A DNA stretch of 64,000 nucleotides, from assembly GCF_000423025.1 (NCBI RefSeq), contig NZ_AUHE01000002.1, positions 186,001 through 250,000 of the forward strand. The letters run 5' to 3'. Shown in pieces: positions 50,182-63,647 of the stretch (position 1 is the stretch's first letter; the number at the start of each line of letters is the position of its first letter). The DNA is from Gordonia shandongensis DSM 45094. Its GTDB lineage: Bacteria; Actinomycetota; Actinomycetes; Mycobacteriales; Mycobacteriaceae. The notes under the pieces are model-generated. The model worked only from the letters and a program-made list of their open reading frames with translations, did not search any database and was not told where the DNA came from. The position numbers and the translations under genes were made by a program.

Positions 50182-51491
50182 CCGTCACCGGTTCGGTACT
50201 GATCAGGAATGTCCGTCCCTACGGTGAAGGCGAGCCGCTCGACGTCGCGGTGACCGACGGCGTGATCGCCGCGGTCGGCGCGGTTCCCGACACGCACGTC
50301 GCAGACGACGAGATCGACGGGCGCGGCGGAGTGCTGCTGCCGGGCCTCGTCGATCTGCACACTCACCTGCGCGAACCGGGACGTGAGGACACCGAGACCG
50401 TCGAGTCCGGATCGCGTGCGGCAGCACGCGGCGGCTTCACCGCGGTGTTCGCGATGGCCAACACGGCGCCGGTCGCCGACAACGCGACGATCACCGACCA
50501 CGTGTGGCGCCTCGGTCGGGAGGTCGGTCTCGTCGACGTGCACCCGGTGGGCGCGGTCACCGTGGGCCTGGCCGGTGAACAACTCGCGGAGATGGGCATG
50601 ATGGCCGACGGCGCCGCCGGAGTCCGATTGTTCAGCGACGACGGCAAATGCGTTCACGACCCGGTGATCATGAAACGGGCCCTCGAGTATGCGACGGGAC
50701 TGGGCGTGCTGATCTCCCAACACTCCGAGGACCCGCGGCTCACGCAGGGAGCGGTCGCCCACGACGGGCCGACCGCGGCCCGTCTGGGACTGGCCGGTTG
50801 GCCCCGCGCCGCCGAGGAGTCGATCGTCGCGCGGGACGCCCTCCTCGCCCGCGATGCGGGCGCCCGGATCCACGTGGCCCACGCGTCGACCGCCGGCACC
50901 GTGGAGCTGATCCGCTGGGCGCGCGGTCAGGGGATCGACATCACCGCCGAGGTGACGCCCCACCATCTGCTGCTGGACGACTCCCGGCTGGCGACCTACG
51001 ACGGAGTGAACCGGGTGAACCCGCCGCTGCGTGAGGAGAGCGACACCCGTGCACTGCGGGCCGCTCTCGCCGAAGGGGTGGTCGACTGCGTCGCCACCGA
51101 CCACGCACCGCATGCGGCACAGGAGAAGTGCTGCGAATTCTCGCAAGCGCGACCGGGGATGCTCGGTCTGGAGACGGCGCTGTCCGTGGTCGCCGAGACG
51201 ATGGTGACCGCAGGGCTCCTCGACTGGCGCGGCGTGGCCCGCGTGATGAGCGAGCGGCCCGCACAGATCGTCGGGCTCGACGATCAGGGGCGGCCGCTCA
51301 CGGCGGGGGAGCCGGCCAACCTCACGATCGTCGATCCGGACGCCACCTGGACGGTGCGGGACGACGCGCTGGCGAGCCGGTCGCAGAACACCCCGTACCG
51401 GGAGATGACGCTGCCCGCCCTGGTGACCGCCACCGTCCTGCGCGGCAGGGTGACCGCGCGGCGCGCCGCGAACGGCGGTGCCTGGCAGTGA
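50178..51491 (+). CDS. pyrC: Dihydroorotase
   Basis: A 437-residue class I amidohydrolase closing carbamoyl aspartate to dihydroorotate. Zinc site: [13 protein letters not shown] (HxH), conserved Asp in ATDHAPHA, and HAS in [13 protein letters not shown] 50178 overlaps pyrB (GTGA). The stop overlaps the next gene. Confidence 0.97.
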
Positions 51492-52063
51492 GCACCGGCC
51501 TGTACTACACGCTGCTCGTCCTCGGCGCCGTCGCCCTGTGGGGCGTTCTGGTGAGCCTCGCGTTGTGGGGTTGGCGGAATCGGGGTCGCAGGCAGCTCGA
51601 GGCGGTCGGTACCCCGCCGACCGCGCCCGCCGACCTCGGCGAACCGATCCGCGGTCCGCACACGGGCCTGTACCTGGGCAGCACCCTTGCGCCGAGTTGG
51701 CAGGACCGGGTCGCCGTCGGCGACCTCGGCGACCGAGCGGACTCCCTGCTCAGCGAGTATTCCGACGGCCTGCTGATCGCCCGGAAGGGGGCATCGCAGA
51801 TCTGGATCCCCCGCGCATCGATCGTGGCGGTCAGGACGGAGCGGGGACTCGCGGGCAAGGCGATGACCCGCGACGGCGTTCTGGTCATCCGGTGGGAGCT
51901 GACGACCGGCACGCAGATCGACTCGGGGCTGCGCGCCGACGACAAGACGGTGTATCCGGAATGGGTCGAGGCGTTCGCGGAGGTCACCGAGAAGGCTTAC
52001 CGGGCCCAAGAGCGCCTGGATGAGAGTGAATCTGGCACCACGAGGAAGAAGGACGAGAGATGA
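51488..52063 (+). CDS. Conserved membrane protein of the pyr operon (PH-like domain)
   Basis: A 191-residue protein with an N-terminal membrane helix (about 5-28), a short linker, and a soluble beta-rich domain (about 55-165: [41 protein letters not shown] and [16 protein letters not shown]) that resembles PH-like domains. The C-terminus is charged. M. tuberculosis has the same gene (Rv1382) between pyrC and carA. Function unknown, but four-base overlaps on both sides show tight coupling to pyrimidine synthesis. Confidence 0.8.
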   Translation: MSTGLYYTLLVLGAVALWGVLVSLALWGWRNRGRRQLEAVGTPPTAPADLGEPIRGPHTGLYLGSTLAPSWQDRVAVGDLGDRADSLLSEYSDGLLIARKGASQIWIPRASIVAVRTERGLAGKAMTRDGVLVIRWELTTGTQIDSGLRADDKTVYPEWVEAFAEVTEKAYRAQERLDESESGTTRKKDER

Positions 52064-53237
52064 GCAAAGCGGTAATGGTGCTGGAGAACGGCCGGGTCTT
52101 CACCGGCGAGTCGTTCGGCGCGGTCGGCCGCACCCTCGGCGAAGCGGTGTTCTGCACGGCGATGACCGGTTACCAGGAGACGCTGACCGATCCGAGCTAC
52201 CACCGGCAGATCCTGGTGGCCACGGCCCCGCAGATCGGTAACACGGGGTGGAACACCGAAGACAGTGAGAGCCTGCTGGGCCGTCGATCCGAGGTCAGCT
52301 GGTCGGCGGACTTCATCGACCACGGTGACCCCGGGCGGATCTGGGTCGCCGGTTACGCGGTGCGGAACCCGACCCGCCGCGTCTCGAACTGGCGTGCCGG
52401 CTCCTCGCTGGAAGACGAGCTGGCCGCGCAGGGCGTGGTCGGCATCGCCGGAATCGACACCCGCGCGGTGGTGCGCGTCCTGCGGGACAGCGGTGCGATG
52501 CGCGCCGGGATCTTCTCCGGCGACGCCCTCGGCCCGGTCGACGAGATGGTCGAGGCGGTGCGGTCGCAACCGGCGATGGCCGGTGCCGACCTCGCGAGTG
52601 CGGTGAGCACCGCCGAACCGTATCTGGTGCGCGCGGCGGGCGGCAGCGGCAGGCTGACCGTCGCGGCGCTCGACCTGGGGATCAAGGCGAACACGCCCCG
52701 CATGCTCGCCGCCCGCGGTGTCGACGTGCACATCCTGCCGTCGAACGCCACCCTGGCCGACGTGACGGCGGTGAAACCGGACGGATTCTTCCTGTCGAAC
52801 GGGCCCGGCGATCCCGCCACCGCCGATGCGGCGGTCGACCTGACACGGGAGGTCATCGACGCCGGTCTGCCGACGTTCGGAATCTGCTTCGGCAACCAGA
52901 TCATCGGCCGCGCGTTCGGGCGCGAGACCTACAAGCTCCGGTTCGGACATCGCGGCATCAACATCCCGGTCAAAGATCTGACGACCGGGCGCGTCGCCAT
53001 CACCTCGCAGAACCACGGATTCGCGATCGAAGGCGAGGCCGGGGAGGAGTTCGACACGGACTTCGGACCCGCCCGCGTCTCGCACGTCTGCGCCAACGAC
53101 GGCGTGGTGGAGGGCGTGGAACTCCAGACGGGGCGCGTCTTCTCGGTGCAATACCACCCCGAGGCCGCGTCCGGTCCGCACGACGCCGCCAACCTCTTCG
53201 ACAAGTTCGTCTCCGTGATGGAAGGAACCCACTCCTG

Positions 53238-53238
<1 letters not shown>
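52060..53238 (+). CDS. carA: Carbamoyl phosphate synthase small (glutaminase) subunit
   Basis: A 392-residue class I glutamine amidotransferase feeding ammonia to CarB. The catalytic triad is Cys276 (GICFGNQ), His366 and Glu368 (QYHPEAASG). The N-terminal domain (1-180) opens [14 protein letters not shown]. Unusual: the motif [10 protein letters not shown] replaces the more common GICLGHQ. ATG 52060 overlaps the upstream gene; the stop shares a base with carB. Confidence 0.96.
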
Positions 53239-56563
<3,325 letters not shown>

Positions 56564-56567
<4 letters not shown>

Positions 56568-57388
56568 CCGGCGAGGGCTTCGGCGGCCGCTATCGCGCCG
56601 CCGTCGCCGGGCGGGGACGGCTCTGCGCCGGTATCGATCCGCACCCGAGCCTCCTCGAACAGTGGGGACTCCCGGTCACCGCCGACGGCCTCGCCGCATT
56701 CGCCGATGCGTGCGTCGCCGGCATCGCCCCGGTGGCCGCGGTGATCAAACCCCAGGTCGCCTTCTTCGAGATGTTCGGGGCAGCGGGTTTCGCAGTGCTC
56801 GAGCGAGTCATCTCCGGTTGCCGGGAGGCCGGGGCCCTGGTGGTGGCCGATGCCAAACGGGGTGACATCGGTTCCACGATGGCCGCATACAGCACCGCAT
56901 GGCTCGATGAGGCGTCACCGCTCTGCTCGGACGCCGTGACGGTGTCGCCGTATCTCGGGTTCGGGTCGCTCGCGCCCGCCGTGGAGCAGGCGGCGGCCAC
57001 CGGGCGCGCCGTCTTCGCGCTGGCCCGCACGTCGAATCCGGAAGGCGCGCGAGTGCAGACCGCCGACAGTGCGGGACGCAGTGTGGCCCAGTCGATCGTC
57101 GACGACGCCGCACGCGTGAACACGGCCGGTTCGGGCACGGTCGGCGTCGTCGTCGGCGCGACCCGAGACCACGGACTGGACCTGTCGACCCTCTCCGGTC
57201 CGGTGCTCGCGCCCGGCCTCGGAGCACAGGGAGCCACGGCCGCCGACCTGGCCCGGATCTTCGTCGACTGCGATCCGACCTGGATTCTGCCGGCAGCGAG
57301 CCGGAGCATTCTGCGTGCCGGACCGGATCCGGCCGCGCTGGCCGCTGCCGTCGCGGTGACGCGCGACGAGATCGAGGCCGCCCTCTAG
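56564..57388 (+). CDS. pyrF: Orotidine 5'-phosphate decarboxylase (type 2)
   Basis: A 274-residue (beta-alpha)8 enzyme making UMP. The catalytic DxKxxD is [11 protein letters not shown] (Asp96, Lys98, Asp101); [11 protein letters not shown] (21-31) and IKPQVAFFE are typical of the actinobacterial/type 2 form. GTG 56564 overlaps carB. An IS481-family element begins right after the stop codon TAG (57386-57388); the CTAG covering this stop is duplicated at the other end of the insertion (58486-58489), so the gene was kept intact. Confidence 0.97.
57385..57388. repeat. 4-bp target-site duplication (CTAG), left
   Basis: CTAG at 57385-57388 and 58486-58489 flank the IS. The left copy carries the pyrF stop on the plus strand. 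IS481-family elements commonly target CTAG. Confidence 0.7.
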
Positions 57389-58387
57389 GTGTATTGCCCC
57401 GTGAGGTTGTGAACGCGGTCTGAGGGAGCTTGGCCGCCGATGCCGGGTGGGGTCGGTGGTGATTGTAGTGGTGGAGCCATGCGGTGTAGGCGGCTTCTTG
57501 TTCGGCTTCGTTGGCATTGGGTTTCGCGTAGGCCCATTCGGCGGCCAGGGTCTGGTTGAAGCGTTCGACGTTTCCGTTCGTCTGGGGCCGGTAGGGCTTG
57601 GTCGTCTTGTGCTTGATCCCGGTCTCGGCGAGGGCTTCGGCGAACATCGCCGAGCGGTAGTAGGAGCCGTTGTCAGTCATCACTGCGGTCACCGGCACGC
57701 CGCGTTCGGTGAAGAATGTGTTGGCGCGGCGCCAGAACCCGGCCGCGGTTTCGTTGCGTTGGTCGTCGAGGATCTCCGAGTACGCCACCCGGGAGTGGTC
57801 GTCGACGGCGTGATGCAGGTAGCGGTAGCCACGCGAGCCCGGTGCGCCCGAACGGGCAGCCCGGTCGCGGGCCATGCTGGCGGTTCGGTCGGCGGCCGAT
57901 CCGCGATCATGCACGCGCCAGCCTCCATCGTCGGGGACTCGGCCCTGCTTGTTGATGTCGACGTGCACGAGTCGTCCGGGCCGGTCGACCTCGTAGCGTT
58001 TCGGTTGCGGTCTGCGTACCGGTAGTCCGGTGGCCTGGTCGATGTTGTCCAGCCGCGGCATCTGGTAGCGATCGAGGACCCGGCCGACAGTTGAACGCGG
58101 AATACCCAGGTGATAGGCGATCCGGTGCGGCCCCCACCGGCGGGTGCAGCGCAGTTTGATGATCCGGCGCTCGGTGCGGCGGGGCAGCCGGGCCGGTGAA
58201 TGTGCGGGCCGGGAACTACGGTCGGTCAGCACCTGGCCGGCACGGTAGCGGTCGGCCCACCGTTTCGCCGTGGCCGGTGAACACTGGAACCGCTCGGCGG
58301 CACGCCGCAAGGACCACCCCCGTCCACGACCAGGCAAGCGAGGCGTCGACGCCCCTCGGGTGTCAAAGGTGCGTTAGCGTGAGTCAC
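57385..58387 (-). pseudogene. IS481-family DDE transposase, two frameshifts
   Basis: Reading from GTG 58387 gives THANAPLTPEGRRRLACLVVDGG in one frame. The continuation WSLRRAAERFQCSPATAKRW is in another frame; a single base is missing near the G5 run at 58317-58321. The core then reads through intact, with the DDE residues in VDDHSRVAYSEIL, TDNGSYYRS and NGNVERFNQTLAAEW, up to HHYNHHRPH. Near 57450 a second one-base loss puts the C-terminus out of frame: [17 protein letters not shown] plus stop is recovered only in another frame. Its TAG stop (57387-57385) lies in the palindromic CTAG target site shared with pyrF. The element is almost surely non-autonomous. Confidence 0.8.
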
Positions 58388-58485
58388 GAAGACCTCCGTG
58401 GCTAGATCGTGAGTGTGGTAACCCACATCCTGCCCGGAGGTCTTCGTCCTACCTCAGATGTTCACAACGTGTCGGGGAAGTACAC
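57389..58485 (-). mobile_element. IS481-family insertion sequence (degenerate)
   Basis: A 1097-bp element with imperfect terminal inverted repeats of 26 bp (57389-57414 and 58460-58485, 21 of 26 identical; outer ends GTGTA, inner ends GTTGTGAAC) and CTAG duplications. It contains one transposase frame on the minus strand, broken twice. It sits between pyrF and an alpha/beta-hydrolase gene and interrupts neither. Confidence 0.9.
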
Positions 58486-58511
58486 CTAGAAGAGGATGGG
58501 TCGCGGACCCG

Positions 58512-59579
58512 TCAGCCGCGGCCGATCCGCTCGCGGAACGCCGCGATCGCCGGCCAGGTGGCCTGCTCGGCATCGGCGCCCGTGAGCAGCCCGAGGTGGC
58601 TCGACTCGACGGTGTGGAACTCCACGTGCACCGACGAGGTGAACAGGGTCCGACCGTGCTCGGCCGCCGCGTGGCTGACGATGGCGTCGCGGTGCGAGCC
58701 GACCATGAACACCGGCGCCGTGACGGCCGTCAGGTCGACGTCGACATCGCCGAACCGGAGTCGGCCGCGGGCGATCTCGTCGCGGACGATGAGGTTGACC
58801 AGCATCTGTTCGCTCACCCGGCCCGGGTAGCCGGGCAGCGACCCCTGGAAGCGGTCGATCACCTGCATGCGGACCAGCGCGTCGACGTCGTCGAGGTTCT
58901 GCAGAATGTACTTGGGCTTCTTGACCTCGCGTTCCCAGGCGGTGGCCCGGTAGGCCAACCGAACCAGCGGTGAGGGGATCCCGCCGAGGGCACGGAGCGC
59001 ATAGGTGACGGGCCGACCGTCCGTCGGCGCCAGGAGCGCCCGAACCAGCGGGTAGGGAGCGATGCGCTGATAGTTCAACGGTGTACCGACGGTGATCACC
59101 GACCGGATCGGCAGATCGCGGCGTGCACCCGCCGTCAACAGGGAGAGCGTGCCGCCCAGACTCCACCCCATGAGGTCGACGGCGTCGGCTCCCGACCGGA
59201 AGTCGTCGACGACCTCGGCGACCGCTCGGGGAATGATTCCGTCGATGTAGTCCTCGAACCCGAGGCGGCGGTCGGCCCACGACACGCCGCCGAAGTCGAC
59301 GACGTAGGGGACCGTGCCCGTCGACAGCAGGAACTCGACCACCGAGTTCGCCGGGGACGCGTTCGGCGCGAGGTCGTAGCAGGCGGCGGGCACCGCCAGC
59401 GGCGGGACGAGCAGGATCGGGACCGCGCCGCGTGCGCGAGCGGATTCGAGCTGGTCGGGGGAGCCGTAACGGATCAGGCGGGCATTCGGTCGCTCGGAGA
59501 TCGAGACGGACTCGGTGGCGGTCCGCGGTGCGAGGTCATCGGTCAGCACGCGCGCGAGGGTCCGCAGGTCACTCAGCAT
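58512..59579 (-). CDS. Alpha/beta hydrolase, PhaC-like
   Basis: A 355-residue alpha/beta-hydrolase resembling the PHA synthase-like group. It has VPPLAVPAACYDLAP (oxyanion region), YVVDFGGVSWADR, the nucleophile elbow LMGWSLGGT, Asp in VGSHRDAIV and His in VESSHLGLL. True PHA synthases have Cys in GxCxG; here it is Ser, so it is a hydrolase/lipase-like relative. ATG 59579 (minus) is used because the frame beyond is noise over the intergenic space. It is separated from the IS by 26 bp and is divergent from mihF. Confidence 0.8.
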   Translation of the reverse strand: MLSDLRTLARVLTDDLAPRTATESVSISERPNARLIRYGSPDQLESARARGAVPILLVPPLAVPAACYDLAPNASPANSVVEFLLSTGTVPYVVDFGGVSWADRRLGFEDYIDGIIPRAVAEVVDDFRSGADAVDLMGWSLGGTLSLLTAGARRDLPIRSVITVGTPLNYQRIAPYPLVRALLAPTDGRPVTYALRALGGIPSPLVRLAYRATAWEREVKKPKYILQNLDDVDALVRMQVIDRFQGSLPGYPGRVSEQMLVNLIVRDEIARGRLRFGDVDVDLTAVTAPVFMVGSHRDAIVSHAAAEHGRTLFTSSVHVEFHTVESSHLGLLTGADAEQATWPAIAAFRERIGRG

Positions 59580-59811
59580 GGAGCGCACCGTACCCGGTGG
59601 GGTGAACTTTCGGCGCGCCCGGGGCGGTTGCCACACGATCGGGGGCCTCGGGGGTACCGTTTGTGCTGGTCCGATTGCATCGTCGCCGACGCACCGCGTT
59701 AGGCTGGACCCAATTCGCTCGTAGGGCGCAGCCCGAGGCGGACGAATCGCGAGGCGTTGGTATAGCGTCGCGTGGACAAACCGAACTGTAGAAACGAAAG
59801 ACGGAGGAACC

Positions 59812-60126
59812 GTGGCTCTTCCCCAGTTGACCGATGAGCAGCGCGCTGCAGCCCTTGAGAAGGCAGCAGCCGCTCGTCGCGTGCGTGCCGAACTGAAGAA
59901 CCGTCTCAAGAGCGGTGGCACCAACCTTCAGCAGGTGCTGGCCGACGCCGAGAACGATGAGATTCTGGGCAAGATGAAGGTTTCGGCGCTGCTCGAAGCC
60001 CTGCCCAAGGTCGGCAAGGTCAAGGCGCAGGAGATCATGACCGAGCTGGAGATCGCTCCGACCCGTCGCGTCCGCGGCCTCGGCGACCGCCAGCGCAAGG
60101 CGCTGCTCGAGAAGTTCAGCTCCTGA
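59812..60126 (+). CDS. mihF: Mycobacterial-type integration host factor
   Basis: A 104-residue nucleoid-associated DNA-bending protein found only in actinobacteria. Basic N-terminal helix (residues 10-35, [19 protein letters not shown]) and the helix-hairpin-type region [13 protein letters not shown] typical of m[21 protein letters not shown] ends it. GTG 59812 follows GGAGG. A likely -10 (TATAGC, 59761-59766) lies upstream. gmk follows by 2 bp. Confidence 0.95.
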   Translation: MALPQLTDEQRAAALEKAAAARRVRAELKNRLKSGGTNLQQVLADAENDEILGKMKVSALLEALPKVGKVKAQEIMTELEIAPTRRVRGLGDRQRKALLEKFSS

Positions 60127-60128
60127 GC

Positions 60129-60749
60129 GTGACTCGGGATCACACCCGATCGAGGGGCCGACTGGTGGTACTGGTCGGCCCCTCGGCCGTCGGGAAGTCG
60201 ACAGTCGTGCGCCGACTGCGCGAGCTGGTCCCGAATCTGTGGTTCTCGGTGTCGGCGACGACGCGAGATCCCCGCCCGGGGGAGGTCGACGGACACGACT
60301 ACCATTTCGTCAGCCGGGATCGGTTCGACGAGATGATCGCCGCGGACCAGCTGCTCGAATGGGCGGAGATCCACGGCGGGCTGCAGCGGTCGGGGACCCC
60401 GTCGGCGCCCGTGCGCGAGGCGCTGGACGCCGGCGCGCCGGTGCTGCTGGAGGTCGACGTCCAGGGCGCGCGCGCAGTGGCGGCGGCGATGCCCGAGGCC
60501 AGGACCGTTTTTCTGGCGCCGCCGAGCTGGGACGCACTCGTGTCGCGGCTGACCGGTCGGGGCACCGAGACGGCCGAGGTGATCGAGCGTCGGTTGGCGA
60601 CCGCGCGCTCGGAGATGGCCGCCCGGGGGGAGTTCGACGTCGTCGTCGTCAACGACGATGTCGACGAAGCCGCACGACAATTGGTAAACTTGCTGGTTGG
60701 GCCGTCGTCGCATGACGCGGACCGAACCAAGACTTCGCAGGAGAATTGA
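60129..60749 (+). CDS. gmk: Guanylate kinase
   Basis: A 206-residue P-loop kinase phosphorylating GMP to GDP. Walker A is GPSAVGKST (about 16-24), the GMP-binding block is [20 protein letters not shown], and the family lid lies around [19 protein letters not shown] 60129 is 2 bp after mihF; rpoZ begins right after its stop. Confidence 0.96.
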   Translation: MTRDHTRSRGRLVVLVGPSAVGKSTVVRRLRELVPNLWFSVSATTRDPRPGEVDGHDYHFVSRDRFDEMIAADQLLEWAEIHGGLQRSGTPSAPVREALDAGAPVLLEVDVQGARAVAAAMPEARTVFLAPPSWDALVSRLTGRGTETAEVIERRLATARSEMAARGEFDVVVVNDDVDEAARQLVNLLVGPSSHDADRTKTSQEN

Positions 60750-61046
<297 letters not shown>

Positions 61047-61055
61047 GCCGCGCCC

Positions 61056-62312
61056 GTGACCAGAGCTCACGTCATCATCGGGGTGGGCGGTGGCATCGCT
61101 GCCTACAAGGTCTGCTCGGTCATCCGGCACTACACCGAGGCCGGGCACGACGTCCGCGTGATGCCGACCCGCGCCGCACTCAACTTCGTCGGCCGGGCGA
61201 CCTTCGAGGCGCTGTCGGGCAACCCGGTGAGCACCGAGGTCTTCGATGACGTCGACGAGGTGGCACACGTCGCGCTCGGTCGACAGGCCGACCTGGTGAT
61301 CATCGCGCCGGCCACCGCGGACCTCATGGCGCGCGCCGTCGCCGGACGTGCCGACGATCTGCTCACGGCCTCGCTGCTCACGGCGCGCTGCCCGGTGCTG
61401 TTCGTCCCCGCCATGCACACCGAGATGTGGGAACACCCGGCCACCGTCGCAAACGTCGAGACGCTCCGAGGCCGCGGTGCCGTGGTGATGACCCCCGCCA
61501 GCGGCCGACTGACCGGCAGCGACACCGGCGCCGGGCGGATGCCCGAGCCGAGCGAGATCGCCGCGCTCGGCGATCTCCTCCTCGATCGGGCGGACGCGCT
61601 GCCGTACGACCTCGACGGCGTTCGGATGGTGATCAGCGCGGGCGGCACCCGAGAAGCACTCGATCCGGTTCGCTACCTCGGCAACCACAGCTCGGGGAAG
61701 CAGGGCTACGCGCTGGCGCGTGCCGCCGCGCAACGCGGAGCAGCCGTGACCCTCGTCTCCGGCGCGACGTCCGATCCCGGTGATCCCGCCGCCGTGACCG
61801 TCGTGACCGTCGACTCGGCGCGAGAACTCCAGGAACAGATGAGCCTGCTGGCGCGGGAGGCCGACGTCGTCATCATGTCGGCAGCGGTCGCCGACTTCCG
61901 CCCCGTCGCGGTCGCCGATGCGAAGATCAAGAAGACCGCGGGCGGCGAACCCGCGCCCATCGAGCTGGCGACCAACCCCGACATCCTGGCCGGACTGGTC
62001 ACCGATCGCGGGGAGGGACGCATCCCGACCGAGAGCGTCATCGTCGGCTTCGCCGCCGAGACCGGTGACGCCGACGGCGGTGTCCTCGACCACGGTCGCG
62101 CCAAACTCCGACGCAAGGGCTGCGACCTGTTGGTCGTCAACGCGGTCGGGGAGGGCAAGGCGTTCGGCACCGACGACAACACCGGGTGGCTCCTGGCCTC
62201 CGACGGAACCGAGACCGTGCTGCCTTTCGGCTCAAAAACTTTGATGGCGAGCAGAATCCTTGACGTAGTGGCTTCGCTCGTGCCTCATGGACAGGTGCCT
62301 TCGAGCACCTGA
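61056..62312 (+). CDS. coaBC: Bifunctional phosphopantothenoylcysteine decarboxylase/synthetase
   Basis: A 418-residue fused CoA enzyme. CoaC (1-190) starts VIIGVGGGIAAYK and has the PAMHTEMW and GAGRMPEP motifs; CoaB (about 190-418) starts VISAGGTREALDPVR and carries NHSSGKQGYALA. The two-step product is 4'-phosphopantetheine. GTG 61056 follows rpoZ by 9 bp. A short hairpin overlaps the stop. Confidence 0.96.
   Translation: MTRAHVIIGVGGGIAAYKVCSVIRHYTEAGHDVRVMPTRAALNFVGRATFEALSGNPVSTEVFDDVDEVAHVALGRQADLVIIAPATADLMARAVAGRADDLLTASLLTARCPVLFVPAMHTEMWEHPATVANVETLRGRGAVVMTPASGRLTGSDTGAGRMPEPSEIAALGDLLLDRADALPYDLDGVRMVISAGGTREALDPVRYLGNHSSGKQGYALARAAAQRGAAVTLVSGATSDPGDPAAVTVVTVDSARELQEQMSLLAREADVVIMSAAVADFRPVAVADAKIKKTAGGEPAPIELATNPDILAGLVTDRGEGRIPTESVIVGFAAETGDADGGVLDHGRAKLRRKGCDLLVVNAVGEGKAFGTDDNTGWLLASDGTETVLPFGSKTLMASRILDVVASLVPHGQVPSST
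62292..62311 (+). terminator. Hairpin at the end of coaBC
   Basis: CAGGTGC-N6-GCACCTG forms a 7-bp stem overlapping the stop codon. No T-run. Confidence 0.35.
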
Positions 62313-62325
62313 CACCGCGCCTGCG

Positions 62326-62368
62326 GGCACCGACACCGCCCACCGGCACCGACACCGCCTACGGGCAC
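62326..62368 (+). repeat. 19-bp tandem repeat in the metK leader
   Basis: Two copies of GGCACCGACACCGCC (62326-62340, 62345-62359), spaced 19 bp, with a partial third. It makes up much of the 90-bp space before metK. No SAM riboswitch core could be fitted. Confidence 0.6.
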
Positions 62369-62402
62369 GTCACCCATTGACGACTATCTCTGAGAGGAAC
62401 CG

Positions 62403-63617
62403 ATGAGCGCCTCAGCGTCCCGTCTATTCACGAGCGAATCCGTCACGGAGGGGCACCCGGACAAGATCTGTGACGCGATCAGCGACTCGATCCTGGACGC
62501 GATGCTGGCCGACGACCCGACCGCGAAGGTGGCCGTCGAGACGCTGGTCACGACGGGCCAGGTCCACGTCGCCGGTGAAGTCAACACCAGCGCGTACGTC
62601 GACATCCCGACGATCGTCCGCGACAAGATCCTCGAGATCGGCTACGACTCGTCGACCAAGGGCTTCGACGGCGCGTCGTGCGGTGTCAACATCGCCATCG
62701 GAGCCCAGTCTCCGGAGATCGCCCAGGGCCTCACCTCGTCACACGAATCCCGGTACGGCCTCACCGACGACGAGATCGATCGCCAGGGGGCCGGTGACCA
62801 GGGCCTCATGTTCGGTTACGCGGCCGACGAGACCCCCGAGCTGATGCCGCTGCCGATCGCGCTCGCGCACCGGCTCTCGCGGCGCCTCACCGAGGTCCGC
62901 AAGACGGGCGTGCTTCCCTACCTGCGTCCCGACGGCAAGACCCAGGTCACCGTCGAGTACAACGGCGACACCCCGGTCCGACTGGACACGGTGGTGGTCT
63001 CCACCCAGCACGCCGCCGACATCGACCTCGACGGCATGCTCGCCCCCGACATCCGGACGCATGTGCTCCGGCCGGTGCTCGACGAACTCCGGCTCCCGTC
63101 CGCACTCGACACCTCCGACCCGCGGCTGCTGGTGAATCCGACGGGGAGCTTCGTCCTCGGCGGGCCGATGGGCGATGCGGGACTCACCGGGCGCAAGATC
63201 ATCGTCGACACCTACGGCGGAATGGCGCGTCATGGCGGGGGTGCCTTCTCCGGCAAGGACCCGTCCAAGGTCGATCGCAGTGCGGCGTACGCGATGCGCT
63301 GGGTCGCGAAGAACGCCGTCGCCGCGGGACTGGCCAAGCGGATCGAGGTCCAGGTCGCCTACGCGATCGGCAAGGCCGCCCCGGTCGGCCTGTTCGTGGA
63401 GACCTTCGGTACCGAGAACGTCGATCCCGGACTGATCCAGAAGGCCATCTCGCAGGTCTTCGACCTGCGGCCGGGCGCGATCGTCCGCGACCTCGACCTG
63501 CTGGCGCCCATCTACGGACCGACCGCGGCGTACGGTCATTTCGGCCGTACCGATGTGGATCTGCCGTGGGAGCGGACCGATCGCGTCGACGAGCTGCGCG
63601 CGGCCGCCGGACTCTGA
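62403..63617 (+). CDS. metK: S-adenosylmethionine synthase
   Basis: A 404-residue enzyme making SAM from methionine and ATP. Signatures: [16 protein letters not shown] (14-29), [12 protein letters not shown], and the P-loop-like [12 protein letters not shown] 62403 follows AGAGGAA. It closes the coaBC-metK-priA group. Confidence 0.98.
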   Translation: MSASASRLFTSESVTEGHPDKICDAISDSILDAMLADDPTAKVAVETLVTTGQVHVAGEVNTSAYVDIPTIVRDKILEIGYDSSTKGFDGASCGVNIAIGAQSPEIAQGLTSSHESRYGLTDDEIDRQGAGDQGLMFGYAADETPELMPLPIALAHRLSRRLTEVRKTGVLPYLRPDGKTQVTVEYNGDTPVRLDTVVVSTQHAADIDLDGMLAPDIRTHVLRPVLDELRLPSALDTSDPRLLVNPTGSFVLGGPMGDAGLTGRKIIVDTYGGMARHGGGAFSGKDPSKVDRSAAYAMRWVAKNAVAAGLAKRIEVQVAYAIGKAAPVGLFVETFGTENVDPGLIQKAISQVFDLRPGAIVRDLDLLAPIYGPTAAYGHFGRTDVDLPWERTDRVDELRAAAGL

Positions 63618-63647
63618 CGCCGGGTGACACCCGCGCGGGGAGAACCG

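Noticed and set aside
56808-58337. Transposase extended into pyrF antisense (509 codons)
   Set aside because: The extension results from the 3' frameshift losing the natural stop at CTAG; sequence past the IS end is antisense pyrF.
58512-59579. PHA synthase (phaC)
   Set aside because: The nucleophile elbow is GWSLGG with Ser, not the Cys of PHA synthases; no phaA/phaB nearby.
62313-62402. SAM riboswitch before metK
   Set aside because: The space is only 90 bp and consists largely of direct repeats; no SAM-I/IV core helices could be placed.
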